Positions 19,327 through 32,491 of a stretch of DNA of 64,000 bases are shown here, one piece after another. The stretch lies in assembly GCF_036785885.1 (NCBI RefSeq), contig NC_092329.1, positions 2,108,001 through 2,172,000 of the forward strand, given 5' to 3'. Positions within the stretch are counted from its first letter, which is position 1; each line of letters begins with the position of its first letter. The position numbers were made by a program, and so were the translations under genes. The notes under the pieces were generated by a model. It was not told the DNA's origin, did no database searches, and saw nothing but the letters and a program-made list of their open reading frames with translations. Origin of the DNA: Coffea arabica. Taxonomy: Eukaryota; Streptophyta; Magnoliopsida; Gentianales; Rubiaceae.

Positions 19327-19563
19327 TTGTGCTTTCGTGTAATATTCTTTTATAGCCATGATTCATTCAATTGTGTTGTTGTAACGATTGACAGTTGCAA
19401 TGTATCATTTGGTTTGAGGTGTTTGCCATATAAAGATGTACAATAGAGGGGGAGAGACACTTAAAATTGCGGTATATGCTCAAAAAAATTTTAGTCAGAG
19501 TAATTGATAATTTCTCAATGTGTATACTTGTAATACAACAGAGCTTGGGCCTTCAGAGTTAAA
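19327..19563. other. Convergent 3' intergenic spacer, BSK1 / FtsH
   Basis: This 237-bp stretch holds the 3' untranslated regions of both genes, which probably meet or overlap here. AT-rich, with no other feature seen. Confidence 0.6.
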
Positions 19564-22500
19564 TTATGCAACGTATAGTTCAGCCTTGCCATCAATGAAT
19601 AGGCTCAGGAACTCTTCTCCATCAACTGTTTCTTTTTCTATGAGCAGTTGAGCGAGCTTGTGCAGAATGTCAATGTGTGTGGTCATTATTTCTTTGGCCC
19701 TGGAATATGCCTTCTCTACGAGCTCTCTAACTTCTGAATCCACCACATCGGCAGTAGCCATAGAGTAGTCTTTCTGGGAAGACATCTGCAATTTAAACAA
19801 AACGAGGTTGCCAATCAAAATTCTTTTATTACAAAAACAGTCGGACATATCTAATTTTGAAGGAAACAAGCACCTGCTGACCAAGGAAGGGATTGCCACC
19901 AGGTCCACCTATTGCAACTTGTCCAATCTTTTTGCTGAAACCAAATCTTTCAACCATCTGTCTTGCCACCCGTGAAACTTGCATGAAGTCATTTGACGCA
20001 CCCGTTGTGACATTTTCGGTTCCAAAGATAACCTCTTCAGCGACCCTGCATGATGGAGGCGAGAATGAAATCAATAACGCCCTCAGGCTGGGCTGAGTCA
20101 TGGACATGAAAAAAACACTAAATAGCAATTAGGTGCGAAAACCCCTTTTCTATTTTTATTTAGAGAAATGCATGTGGTAAATTCCTAGAAAAGAAGAAGC
20201 AAGGTTCCTTATCCACAAGAATATCAACACAAGCAAAGGATTAGATATGATGTTATTTGTGGCTTTCTTGTATGCATATGTCATAAGCTATCCTCATTTT
20301 CCAAATGAGGAATATACGAGCAATGCAGATGCATTGGATCCTTTTACTTATAATTCACAAACAAGTTTCCTTCCAGATAAATCAGTTTAAGGAAGCGGGC
20401 AGCATAGCACGCTAACCTTCCACCAAGGGCAACTGCCATCTGATTCTCCAGGTAGCTTCTGCTGTATAGTCCTGACTCTAGCCTCTCTTCACTTGGAGCA
20501 AAAAATGTAAGACCACCAGCTTGGCCACGAGGAATGATTGAAATTTTGGCAACAGGGTCATACTCTGGCATTAGTGCACCAACTAAAGCATGGCCAGCCT
20601 CTGTAAAGCAGATAGACCATATGCATTACATCAATGTGATGACTAATTCACAATTGAAAGATCAGCAATAGACAGCAAAGTATGCGTCTATACCATGATA
20701 AGCAACCAGCTTCTTCTTCTCATCTGAGACAACAGCATTTTTCTTCTCTGGGCCAGCAATTATTCTCTCCAAAGCATCAGAAATCTCATCCTTGCTGATT
20801 TCCTTGAGGTCACGCCTGGCAGCAAGAATGGCTGCTTCATTCATCAAATTCTGCAAATCAGCACCAGTGAATCCTGGTGTTCTTCTGGCAATCTTTTCGA
20901 AGTCCACATCCTTGGCAAGAGCCTTTCCTCTGGAATGCACCTGCAACACAAGACATGTTAATGGTACAATTAGGAATGCTATGAAACAATTAGTCGTTGG
21001 CGGACATTACAGGAACCCATTAGATTTTTATTGAAAGAGTTTGAGAATCAACTTAGGACATGAACAGTAACAACACTCTCTCTGTCACATAATCACTAAA
21101 GTTGCACAAGTATCCAGAACACCAAGTAGGCGGATCAAATTCAGAAGATATTTCTCCCTGATAATGCATTTACAAATAATGTATTTGACAAACTTGGGCA
21201 GATTCCATTATGGTACAGCAAAATATTACGTTGTAACACAATCTACTTGTAAAAAGAACCCAGACTATGTTTCTTAAAGATGCGTGTTTCAAAATAGAGT
21301 GCATTTGCATCTGTCACTTTTAGATTCCAACCATCTCTTGCTTCCGAATTAAAGCCTATGCTCAACCACACACGGTCTATGTCCATGCTACTATTATAAT
21401 GACTTCAATGACATTGCTGCTAAAATAACAGAATGAAAACGTGTAGATTACTAGAAAGGGAGCTGACCTGAAGAATCTTGACTCTGCCAGCGACATCAGG
21501 TCTGTCCACTGTAACCTGGCGATCAAACCTTCCAGGCCTCAATAATGCAGAGTCAAGAACATCCGGCCTGTTAGTTGCTGCTAAAACTATAACACCCGAG
21601 TTCCCTGAAAACCCATCCATTTCAGTCAACAGCTGATTAATGGTCTGTTCTCTCTCATCATTTCCCCCACCAAGCCCTGCTCCTCTCTGCCTTCCAACAG
21701 CATCAATCTCATCAATAAACACAATGCAAGGAGCCTTAGACTTGGCTTTCTCAAACAAATCCCTCACTCTGGAAGCTCCAACACCCACAAACAACTCCAC
21801 GAATTCAGAAGCAGCACAGGAAAAGAACGGCACGCCAGCCTCGCCAGCAACAGCTCTAGCCAAAAGAGTCTTCCCTGTACCAGGTGGTCCAACCAAAAGA
21901 CACCCTTTGGGAATCTTAGCACCTAGAGCAGTGTACTTATCAGGATTTTTCAAGAAATCAACTACTTCTTGCAACTCCAGTTTTGCCTGATCAGCTCCAG
22001 CAACATCAGCAAAGGTCACACCCGTCTCAGGAACCTCCTGAAACTTTGACTTGGACCTGCCGAAATCCATAGGCCCGCCGAGACCACCAGGCCCACCGGG
22101 TCCTCCCTGAGCCCGCCGGAAAAGGAAGAACAAGCCAGCAAAAGCGAGAAATGGGAAAATCAAATTCCCAATAAAATTAAACAGACCATTGCCAGAATCA
22201 CCCTCAGAAACTGAAATGTCAACTCCGTTCATTGCCAAAATGTCAATCAAGTCGGGGTCATTAGGCACAATTACGGTAGCTCTGCGGCCATCCACGGCGG
22301 TGAGCTGAAGGGCACTACCGTCTTTGCTGAACCTTACCCTCTCCACTTTACCCTTCTTGACAGCATTCAAGAATTCACTGTACCGCCACTGGGACCCCTC
22401 TGGGAGGTCAGTGGAGGGCTGAGCTTGGGGCTTTGGGGCATTCAAGATCAGATTTTGGGAAAAGGGAGATGGGTTTGAAGGACTGGGTTGTGGGGCTTCG

Positions 22501-22763
22501 GCTTGAATTACCGGAGGCGGAGTTGGCGGGGCAGTGTTATCCACGGCTAAAGCTCGTGGGTTGATTGAGGAAAATAGTAGAGCAGCTAGTGTGGCTTTTG
22601 ATGGAATATCCTTCAAGGATTGTGAAATACTATTGGATTTTTTCCCTCCAAGGATTGATTGGGGAACTAGAAATTTTCTGGGCAAAGATTTAGTTGTTTT
22701 TGGGGTCGGAGGTGAGAGGAAGATTTGAGTACCCAAGAAGTTGGAGGCTGTGGAAGAAGCCAT
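19564..22763 (-). CDS. Chloroplast ATP-dependent zinc metalloprotease FtsH (type A, FTSH1/FTSH5-like)
   Basis: Thylakoid-membrane AAA+ protease that degrades damaged D1 during photosystem II repair and is needed for thylakoid formation; type A and type B subunits form a hetero-hexamer. Five exons join in frame to 706 residues: 22763-21468, 20940-20694, 20600-20417, 20045-19874 and 19785-19564. A Ser-rich transit peptide occupies roughly the first 50-70 residues. The Pro-rich segment 78-120 precedes a lumenal domain, and a membrane span lies at about 194-214. AAA motifs are Walker A GPPGTGKT (292-299), Walker [10 protein letters not shown], and the second region of homology [19 protein letters not shown]. 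The zinc site HEAGH (514-518) is split by the second intron. Length agrees with Arabidopsis FTSH1 (716) and FTSH5 (704). The start is the first ATG of an open frame with transit-peptide composition. Confidence 0.96.
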
Positions 22764-25700
22764 AGGGGAAGTTCAATTGGTTGAATCAGACGCAGTTGAG
22801 GCTTACTACTCCTTTATGCTGGCAGTTTTCAGTGTAAAGTTCGAGTCTTTCTTTTTGTGAGCTTGGGGAGTTTCACGTTGGAGCTGCGAAAGATAAAAGT
22901 GATTGAATCTCAACTACTATATCGGGGACTTTTCAGGGGAGGGAGTGAATATATATATCTGTCCATGAGAGTTTGAGAAAGGGTATTAAGAAAATTTGTG
23001 AAACAAGTCTGGACGATCAAAGTTGGGTTTTTGGTTCAACATAAGCCATATGTTTGGGAGTAGCTTGGATTGCTTCTACGTGTTTTCAATGCTAACCAGA
23101 AATGGGAGCTTTGATTTTTGATTTTTGATTTTTTCGTTTCTTCTTGCCCCACGAACAGCAAAATGAAGTATAAACCGGTAGTGTTGTTAGGCCAGGCCGA
23201 ACCGGCCAATCCGGTTATGAACCAATTTTTTTGATAAAAAATCAGTCAAAATCGATTAAATCGGTGACCCGATTCTCAATCTTTTCCTTTTTCTTTTCTC
23301 CCAAACATAATTTGAGTTCTCTAAATTATAACACATTCGTTTATTAATAAGAATTAAAAAAGCCACCCATATAGTGTAAGTATTAAAATCACTCGCTTTC
23401 TTGAATGATCTCCAAATCAAGATATTTTCATCCTTGTGATCTTATCAATTTAGCATTAGTTATTCCAACTTGCATTAATTTGTTTTAATTTAGTTTTTCA
23501 AGTGGTTTTTGGTGAATGAACATATTTTAGCCATGAACTTACATTTTTATGTATAATTATTAGGTGTATATTTGATTGTAAATCTAATATTTTTGGAACA
23601 TTTTCTATTATTAGTCAAATATAGCCAATAACTTAATTTCAATATTTCTAAAACTTATAAAATATAAAAATAATTATGACATTATGCTAATATCAGCGAA
23701 TTTTTTAGAACGGTTTAACCAATTTAACCAGTTAATCCCTGACCCAATAATTTAATCGAGTCGTTATCCAGTTCGAATTTAATAACATAATTGTTAAAAC
23801 GGGATATGTAAAGAATATCCATGTTGACCACTTTGACCTCACTAATATTATATAGATTAAAAATGGCCATTGAATTAGTGTATTTTTTTCACTATCACGC
23901 CAGAGGGATTTGATCTTGATGTTGAGGCGGAGACATTGAGCTCGAGTGCTGGGGAATAGAAGGCGTACAAATTATGCCAAATAAGATAATTCAAGACTTC
24001 AAGCAATCAAGGACTATTTATCTTTCAATTTGCTGCCTAAACAGTAAACACGTTAGTTTTCCAATTGGTGTTTAAGGTGGACAAGAAATAGATTTAGTAT
24101 ATCATCTTATAAATACATATGGTTGTTATATTTTGTACGGATTTTCATTTACAATCATTTCACAAGGAAAGTTATTACCCATTAATTTTTTTTAAAAAAG
24201 CTGAAATAAATAAAAATATATTTAATTATAATTTCTTAATTTCTATATTGTGTTTAAATTCAAATATTATGCACAGCCTGAAACGTGGACAAATCGAATT
24301 GGGACAAAGTTTGTTATCTACAGAAACTAGTATAAAAACAACATAATTTTTTTTTTCGTGACATGAACTATAAACTTATCATCAAAATATTTTGGTTTAT
24401 TATTATTTCTTTCACAAGGTTCAAGTTAATTGGGTAGTTGCAATGGTTAAGGATATTTACGAGTGGTTTTGTGGGTAAAATATGATGAGGTTTTTTAAGG
24501 GTAAAAAAATTGGAGGTTTAGAAAATGATTTTTTTAAAAAAAGAACTGTGTTTATAAATGGATAACAATTTGTCTAAAATGTTCAAAATTGAAGCTAATC
24601 TCCTTACCACAATGGAACCGCTGCATTATCGTTTCTTCTTGTAAATGCAGGCCCAAAGTGCAGATTACTGATTTCAGCGTGGCTTTCGATAATGCCTGAT
24701 GGTGGGTATTGGGTACTCTGTCGGTACAAAAAAAGATGACTTCACGAATTGGGAGTAGTTGCACCCTTAAAAGGGCAAAAAAAAAAAAAAAAAAAAAAGT
24801 TTGGTCAGTCAATTTCTGCCGAAAAATTATTACGTTTTTTGTAAACACATTTTCCTATCGCTTTTTTACCTCACAGATATCAAATCATTACAATAATTTT
24901 TCTATAAAAAAAATTCAGAAAAATGCAATCCAAACACAACATTGAGCAACTTTCTTTTAATCAGACTTTTACATGCAACTGAATGGAATCAAGAAAGGAA
25001 CAGAAAGGGAAGTTTCGACTTTCAAGCCAATTCATTTTTCTGCTAAAAACCAGTGTGGATTTTATAGTCTAGAGGGTCATTCGACTCATCCGACGGGAAG
25101 GGAAACTCTGGCAAACGCATTACAACGAGTCAATGATTGATAGGCTTTTCGGACCCTGGCCATGCCACAAGATTTCGGACATTTCTTTTTTATTTCTTGT
25201 AGCATCTCTTTTTATGGGTTTGAATTTGGGTTGTTCACTGATTTGGGCCTCGCATCAGTCACTAGTCGCTCGCTCTCATCGTGACTCCTTGAATTCCAAA
25301 ACCCTTTGTCAAATTATCACCAACTTATCCTGTGATCCTTGCACCCAACCCACAACCTGATTTTATAATTTAGAGCACCATCCCTTTTACTAGTACTATT
25401 AGTTACCGGTTTACCTACCCTTCTCTATTTATTTCTTCGACCTCTTCTTGGTTGCTTTTTGGGCGGTTCCTGGGGATAATGCTGGTCAACCTCTGGTCAA
25501 GCCGTCAACCTCATAGTATAGTACTACTCATCGGATTAATTATTTTCAGTATTTAGTCCTGGCTACTACTAGACTTCCTCCGAATATTTGTCAGGGAAAG
25601 AAATGCTTTACCGTATCTGAGGGTTCTTATTTTACCGTATTTCGGCTCGACTGACACTACTGCTTAATAAATAGTTTAACTCCACATTTGATTGGAATAT

Positions 25701-26151
25701 TTTCCTTGTCCGAATCAACCGGAAGGTATAAACCATTTAGCCTGAAGCCACGGGCACAAGACACGCAGAGACGGAATTTTTTGGGAAAATGAAAGACCAG
25801 CTGCTGTATTTTGTGATTCCTGCAGGTCCATTTGACTTGGTTTTCTAGCACACAACAGTATAGGAAAGAAGATGAGATTTCTTTTCTTTTCTTTTTTTCC
25901 TCTTTCTTTCCGCAAAGAAACAGCAAACAACCTAAATCACAACCTAGGTTTCTCCTCTTCTTTGTACCAATTCTTCCTTGTTGTAGCCCCTAAGCAATAA
26001 ATACAATTTTCAGGAGGAGCAAACGTAGATTGAGCCCTAGTAGCTTAGTTACAGATATTTTCAGGGGGCAAAAAAAGAAACCCATGAAAGAAAGAGATCG
26101 AAGCTAAAAAATGCCAGACAAGTAATTTTTGTCTTTTGTAGCCACAGCTAG
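22764..26151. other. Intergenic between FtsH and LOG; degenerate repeat near 23190-23790
   Basis: The FtsH promoter lies at the left. Around 23190-23290 and 23700-23790, GAACCGGCCAATCCGGTTATGAACC-like and GGTTTAACCAATTTAACCAGTTAATCC-like words form imperfect opposing repeats, as in a common type of degenerate plant MITE. The rest, including open frames near 24119-24945 and 25133-25930, shows no protein character I recognise. The LOG 3' UTR is expected at the right. Confidence 0.4.
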
Positions 26152-26807
26152 CTAACGAGCCAATTCAGACTGCAAAGATGCGTTGAGCTCCACCTGTTCA
26201 ACCTCCCACCGTGCCTTGGCCACCACTTCATCATGTACGGGCACGTACTCCTAACCCAGCACAGCATCAAAATAATTGGACCCAAAATACCATCAAAAAA
26301 AAAAAAACCATGAATTGAGTAATTATTTATATATGCTACGCTACTCCTCTATTACAAGGCCACAAGTTGGAAAAGCAAGGCTTTTGGTACCTCGAGTTTT
26401 TGAACAAGCTCCTTAGCGTTTGGGGCAGAGACAATAATGTGGCGCTGCGAAGGTTTGATGAAACCATCTTCAACAGCCTTGTCTATGAAGGTTAGTAGGT
26501 TGTTGTAGTAGCCCTCCACATTTAGCAGTCCCACCTATTATCATATGAACATATGTCGGGTTATAAACCAGCTCCACGATGCTAATCGAAATAGTTTAGC
26601 AATACTGAGTGGTAACTAAGCATATAATATAGGCCATGATGGAGTTGAAGAAGGGAAAGAAAATGATAGAAGGTGGGAGTCCAGATTTGGCCAAACCAAA
26701 AATACAGTGTTATATAGTATGTGCTTACAGGCTTGTCATGAATCCCTAGCTGGGCCCATGTGATGACTTCCAATAGCTCCTCCAGTGTTCCATATCCACC
26801 TAATCAT

Positions 26808-26883
<76 letters not shown>

Positions 26884-27816
26884 GTGAATTGTTAAAAGGG
26901 TTCTCATGAGCACTGAGTCACAAGACTTGATTAAAAGAAAAAAAGAAGAAGAGAAAAGACAGTAGTAAGAGTCTTAGCTTAGCTAGCAGTATTGCTGAGT
27001 AGTACGTACCTGGTAGGGCAATGAAACAGTCAGATTGGCGGGCCATTTCTGCTTTTCTTTGGTGCATGTTTGCTACAGGTCGTACCTCCCCCACCGTTTC
27101 ACCAGTTATCTGATGCATAAACAGATTCAGATGGTTAATAAGCAATGGATCAAAAGCATGATGCATGATGAACTAATTGAAATCAGATGCCAAATTGGAG
27201 TACCGTAATAATTGTTTATTGGTCCAAGAAATTGACTCACCTCTTTGCACATCAGGGTCTTTGGGATAACTCTTGAGGACGAACAAAACAACAAGTAGAG
27301 AAACAATGAGAATCAAGTCAGCAAACGGCCAACCCAGCAAGGAGAGAATGAATCTAGACATCTATCTATCTGTACATGATGAGAAAATTTGTTTTGAGGT
27401 TTCGAGTCTATCTAAGGTAAATACCCCAAGACATGTCTCCCACCACGATGGACCTCCTGAGATACTAATCCCATTAAGCCGACGCTGCCTCCACCGTAAA
27501 CTAAGTCCAGCCTTCTTGCAACCTACACAATAAAGCAGAAAAGAAAGAAAACCCACAAAAAATTTGATGTCAAATCTTTGTTTACGATTCTCGTTCATTC
27601 ATTCCCATGTAGCAGTGGCGGGTGGAGTATATCCTGTAAGTAGACATAAAATATCAGAGGAATCTTTATGGAAGTGGGGCAGTAGTATACCAGTTCCTGG
27701 CCTAATTCAAGAGCAGCATCTCTGTAGCAATTCCTCTTGCCAGAACTGCTTCCGCAAAACACACAAACCCTCCTGAACCTTGACTTGGCTGCTTCCTCAT
27801 CCTCCATAAATCTCAT
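26152..27816 (-). CDS. LOG: Cytokinin riboside 5'-monophosphate phosphoribohydrolase (LONELY GUY type)
   Basis: Releases active cytokinin bases from nucleoside 5'-monophosphates in one step, in cytosol and nucleus. Seven exons join in frame: 27816-27691, 27522-27425, 27271-27241, 27109-27010, 26799-26729, 26534-26391 and 26250-26152, giving 222 residues. The N-terminal Rossmann start is [12 protein letters not shown]. The next exon carries [12 protein letters not shown], then [10 protein letters not shown], then the family's active-site segment [19 protein letters not shown] followed by PGGYGTLEE at residues 118-126. The exon order and the 31-base third exon match the plant LOG gene pattern. 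Start 27816 is the first ATG; the one at 27807 ([11 protein letters not shown]) fits the family start equally well. Which LOG paralogue this is cannot be told. Intron 4 contains a long (AT)n tract. Confidence 0.96.
26812..26870. repeat. (AT)n microsatellite in LOG intron
   Basis: Nearly 60 bp of pure AT dinucleotides are followed by (TGTA)n. It begins about 13 bp upstream (in gene sense) of the acceptor of the exon starting at 26799, so length changes could affect the branch-point region. Confidence 0.95.
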
Positions 27817-29297
27817 CTAGCTAGTAATACTCCTTTTAGGCTTTTCTCTGTGTGTGTGTGTATATATATATATACATGTATATGCCTTGTGGCTTTTTTT
27901 TTTTTTTTTGGGGGGGTATGGATTTAAAGACTAAAGGATGCATTGTATGGTCCTGTATTTATGCGTTTTTTTTGTGACTTTATGTCTCTCCTGTGTGTAC
28001 GTATATATGGTCAAGAAAGGGGTATATAGTATATTAATTTTAGTCTCTCTCTCTCTTTTTTTTTTTTTGGGCGTTGGGGGAGGAGGGTCCGTTGGGGTGG
28101 CTCCCCACCCAGGAATACGTCACCACTCACCAGGCGGTACCGAAAAGGAACACGGAACAACATCCACAAATGGGACCCGCCGGAAGCAGAGTGAACGAAT
28201 CATGATTGGATGAATGCTCAATGCTGGAATTGCTATTGCCACGTGGATCCCTTTGCCGGATAATTTCCACTTTCTACTTTTTCTTTTTCTTTTTTATTAC
28301 TCCATCGTCTTTCTTCCCTTCCAGCTAAATTGGAATTTGGGAGTTGGGACCCATTAAAATTTAAGACATCAATTTCACCTTCTAAATATGATATTGTAGT
28401 GGTAATCACTTTTAACACTAATTAATCATTGTAGTAAAATTTTGCAATCTACATGTATGCTAAAATTTCAACTTCTATATACTGTCTTGATTAATGCTGA
28501 AAGCACAAAATCCATGTTTATATTTTGTTGCCGTGGATTCTCATACACGGCTAAAGCTCCACTCCTAGACGAGCCAATGTGTTCAAATTTTAGCCATAGA
28601 CATGTCATAGATAGTTGCTATTCAATATTCCCACGACATTAGTTAGAATAGACAGTTCGTTACTGCAATATAAATAGGAAAATGTTATTTGCACGGTCCT
28701 TTTTATTATTTGCATTTCTACTATTATTTTTATTATTATATAGTTTTCATATATAAGACTATATAATATAACAAATGGTACGAGTATAAATAACAAAATA
28801 TTCCCAAACACGCATCAAGATTAATTCGATCCCTTTGCAAGCGCACATCGTTGGCTTGTGATTTATTGTGACCATCAATTTGAGGAAGGATAGGTTGCTT
28901 TCTCACAAAATATTGTAGGTTCGAATTTCACTATTAATTTACAGTTGTATTGATGGGCTATTTATAAAAATTTATGCAATCAATCTATCTATGGTATCAT
29001 ATCAAAGGCATTTTCTAACCCGTGGCGGTTGTTTGTATTCCTCGCCTGAACTTACTGACCTGCTTTTGCTTGCTATTGCTTTTGACTCGAGTGTTTCACT
29101 GAAATTCGTTGACAAAGGGTCACGTCTATGACTACGTATAGATATCAACTTTCACATCTCCTAAACCAATCCAATAGCAATGGGTCAAAATATACTTGTG
29201 ACTCGTAGCCGGTTCCTTCCGTATACAATATAGTAACTAAGTAGCTGTATCAGAAAATGACTCTCAGTTCAATATCAACAGCAGAAGAAAGAACGTC
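27817..29297. other. Intergenic upstream of LOG
   Basis: This contains the LOG 5' flank with (TG)n/(AT)n at 27849-27885, poly-T and G runs near 27894-27917 and 28050-28085, and a probable MITE at 28678-28797. The stretch 28850-28960 contains TAGGTTCGAATTTCAC, a weak B-box-like word, but no element with defined ends. No gene seen. Confidence 0.45.
28678..28797. mobile_element. hAT-type MITE, relative of 48540-48663
   Basis: The left end GGAAAATGTTATTTGCAC is nearly identical to the TIR of the well-defined element at 48540-48663. The right end is a weaker inverse match (AAATAACAAAATATTCCC). AT-rich, about 120 bp, noncoding, with no clear duplication of flanking DNA. Confidence 0.5.
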
Positions 29298-29300
29298 TTA

Positions 29301-30094
29301 GAGCAACAGCAGCGCGGGTGTAATGGAGGGCCATTGCACCACTCCATGACACGGTCTCCCATTGGAGCCGTGTCATGGAGATTACACGCATCATGGACGA
29401 ATCATATCCATGATGCGTGTAATCCATTAGAAGGTGGGATCTATGATTAAATGTAAAGTAATTTTAGCCACCAACGATTACATTCAATTTTTGCTTCAAC
29501 AGTTAATTTACCAGCACACAACACATTTTAGCATATTTGGGAACGATTCGAAGGCAATGACAATAAAAACTAGTATTCATTTTGTTATTATTTGTATTTT
29601 ATTTGATTTAAATTATGTAATATTATGTTATGGAGTTCAACTAATTACATTCCGAATTATTAATTAAGTATGGATTATTATGATATCTTCGCATTTGAGG
29701 TATCAAATATTTGTTTAATTTCCTGGATAATTATTTTTGAAAAAAAAAACCATATATTATTTTTGAAAGCTAGAAAAAGATATATTATTCAAACTTAAAA
29801 ATTAATAATATCATTTTTAGAAAATAAAAAATTCAAAATGTAAAAAATTTAATGAAAGTTAGTACTTTATTTTTTAAAAATAACAAAATTATTTTTAAAA
29901 ATTACTTTATTTATTTATGGGATATGAGTTATGCATTATTAAAATAAATATTTGATTTAACTGTGGATCCATGCTATTACACCTTATGGAGTGTAATCCA
30001 TTGTGAGTGAAAGTGTAATAAAAGAGGAGAAAGTAGAATGCTGACGTGACATGTGGATTACACTCCACAAGGTGTAATAGCATTGTGGATGCTC
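29301..30094. mobile_element. PIF/Harbinger-type MITE with internal hairpins
   Basis: The left end GAGCAACAGCAGCGCG and the inverted right end GAGCATCCACAATGCT are terminal repeats of the GAGCATCC type common in plants, flanked by the 3-bp duplication TTA (29298-29300 and 30095-30097). The left part carries two adjacent perfect hairpins (29342-29380 and 29381-29423). The right part carries one with 24-base arms and a single mismatch (29976-29999 with 30055-30078). The middle is AT-rich and noncoding. Confidence 0.8.
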
Positions 30095-30097
30095 TTA

Positions 30098-30534
30098 GCA
30101 TTAAAGTACATATGAACTTCATTCATTTAGGACCTTAATAAAGATAAGAATTTTAGTCGGCAAGGTGGGACCCTACTCCTTTTTTTTTGGGGGGGGAGGG
30201 TTTCGTTCTCACTTAATTTTTTTTTAATTTAAAAAAAAATTCCGGACAAGAGAAGTGAGGAATGAAAACCAAGCATTTAAGAAAGAAAGGAAGAAGGAGA
30301 AGGGGATTTGGCTTTTAATACAATTGTTACATGGTGTTGTAACATTACCTTATGCTAGAGATGCTTATTTAAATGTTCGAATTATAGTTATACGTTAACA
30401 TTATAAAAAATTTTCTATGAGAACAAGTTGAGATGTCTGACACACACTACTTTGTATTCAAATTTGTTCAAAAGTAGTCTACTCACTAAATTTTGAAAAG
30501 GTCTCTTGTAATCTTAAAACAAAAACAGTGCTGT
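30098..30534. other. Intergenic, nothing recognised
   Basis: AT-rich with poly-T/G and poly-A tracts around 30180-30240. No gene or repeat with defined ends. Confidence 0.5.
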
Positions 30535-30547
30535 AAACCTAAATCAT

Positions 30548-30785
30548 CATCAACCATTGAGCTTGGTTCAATGGCCACCAGGGAGGGTTTTAAGTCCTTC
30601 ATTGGGTTGTAGGTGGGGGTTCAAATCTTACCTGTAACAAAAAAAATTCAAGAATTATGCTAAACCACTCCCTTAATCTAGTAAGATCTATGTACCTGAA
30701 AGCCCGAAACACAACTTCTTTAGGCCCCCTCCCCTTTAATTTAGAATGTATAGATTATACAATAATTGTCGTCTCTGGAAAAAAA
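30548..30785 (+). mobile_element. tRNA-derived SINE, 13-bp target-site duplication
   Basis: Flanked by AAACCTAAATCAT at 30535-30547 and 30786-30798. The head contains GAGCTTGGTTCAATGGCC and the B-box-like GGGGTTCAAATCTTACC, then a body and an A-rich tail. A truncated relative lies at 33962-34115. The tail overlaps the second duplication, so the right border is uncertain by a few bases. Confidence 0.7.
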
Positions 30786-30798
30786 AAACCTAAATCAT

Positions 30799-32491
30799 TA
30801 TCCAAATGCTTTGTTTATTTCTCATATTTGATGTATGTGTGATGCATGTCATATATCTTCTATCTTTTTTTTTTTTTTTTTTTTGTCAAAAATCTTCTAT
30901 CATTATCATAGATTCCATGAATGAAGAGAGAGAGAGAGAGAGAGAGAGCTAATCGCTTATCCAACTGTTTTGCAAAATGAGCCGACGTACTTAAGCGACG
31001 GTTCATCATCATACATAGCATACACAGAAGAGAGAGAGTTTATAGTGAAGCAGCTTTCGGTTACTATAGCGACAATTCATGAGACATAGTTAAATGGAAA
31101 ATGTTACACGTGCAGTGCAGATGTTGACAATTTTCCCAGGTTTTAGTATTATTATTATGGCTGGTCGTTGGAGGGAGAAAAGAGTCTTCTTGAAGTGGGG
31201 TGGGAGGAGGATGGGTCGATTGAGGAGCAAGATGGAAGTTGGCACGGGGCTTCTGCCGAAGCTGGGGACCTTGAAAATGTGACGGGGTCTCCTTCTGGCG
31301 TAAGATGATAGAAGATGATTCAACGTCTTTTTGTTTTTGAATCGAATGCTCCTGTTTTAAGTGCACAATTCTTTGGCGGCCGAATGATGCATATGAACAC
31401 ATGGAAAATGAAAATTGCACCAAAGTAATTTTAGCCAACTCTTTTGCTGGATCGCACTTTCATAATTAGGGCCCCAAAAAGAGTCTGCTAAATCTAAGCT
31501 TTAGTTCGACTGGGAAAAGTTTTTAGACCCAAATTAAATATAAGTCGAGATTAGATCATATTAAACTCAGGTCATACAATTATGTATTTGAGCCAAAATC
31601 CAATTCAAAAACCGCAATTAACACCCCTATTTATTTTATAAGAGAACACAACCCACACTCGCACGTAAGCTTGACAAAGGAAGTTGGCATCGGCTTCGTC
31701 TGAGATAAGTGTCCGGCCCAGTACCAGCAAACTACTAGTGTTGTATTGTTTTCATGAGAATGGGCTCAATCAGCCAGCTCCCATCTCGATTAGGCCAATT
31801 TAACTTCTCAAAAGCCTAGTACTCCTGCACAGACGTTGCCCATGATAGAAGCCTTGTTCTCACAGTTATATTTACTTATTAGGTGTGCATTACTTGGCAA
31901 TAAGAAACTCATGAAAACAAAAAACCGGTCAAAAAATTATACTCCAAGAATTTCTTGGAGCCTCAGCCGCTGACTCTAAGGATCTTAATCCAAGATTTTA
32001 TGTCGACTCGTATGTGATAGAAAACGAAGTCGTGATGTGATATAATAGCTAATAGGCACATTAGATTTGCAGACACCAGGTCGTCTGGTCTGCATGGCAA
32101 CGGTTGCTTGACACAGGCTGGCAGAGCCGCTTATGACCCAAATTCACCAACAACTAATGTGTCATTAATCTAATAAGTACTGCCATTCAACAGCGTTGGA
32201 AGTTTCCTCCAGACAACATTTGATCCTTTAGCTGTTCCTAGTATGCGTACGACAAATTAGGTCGGTACGGACTCCTCCACGAAGGAAGGATACTTCCTCT
32301 GTCCTTTTCCTGGCTGCAGGAGATCTAATCACGTCAATTGACCACCAGCTGTTTCTTTTCAGAAAACTAGATCGCCTGAGCTAAGCTGTATAAGTTGCTA
32401 ATTCTAGGAAGGATTGATGAGTACTTAATTAGTACAATCTTCAGACCACAGTAGGGGTCTAATTGGTTAATTAATTCCATCTGCTTGCGAA
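30799..32491. other. Intergenic; (GA)n and poly-T tracts
   Basis: Poly-T at 30866-30884, (GA)n at 30926-30948, otherwise unstructured. Open frames on both strands at 31064-31438 have no recognisable homology and overlap one another in several frames. The right end is the 5' flank of the truncated DUF241 gene. Confidence 0.45.

Noticed and set aside
21640-21990. 116-codon plus-strand frame within FtsH
   Set aside because: Antisense of the AAA domain; no independent protein character.
31064-31438. 124-codon minus-strand frame, with overlapping frames on both strands
   Set aside because: Several frames are open at once, none has a recognisable motif or signal peptide, and there is no splice continuation.
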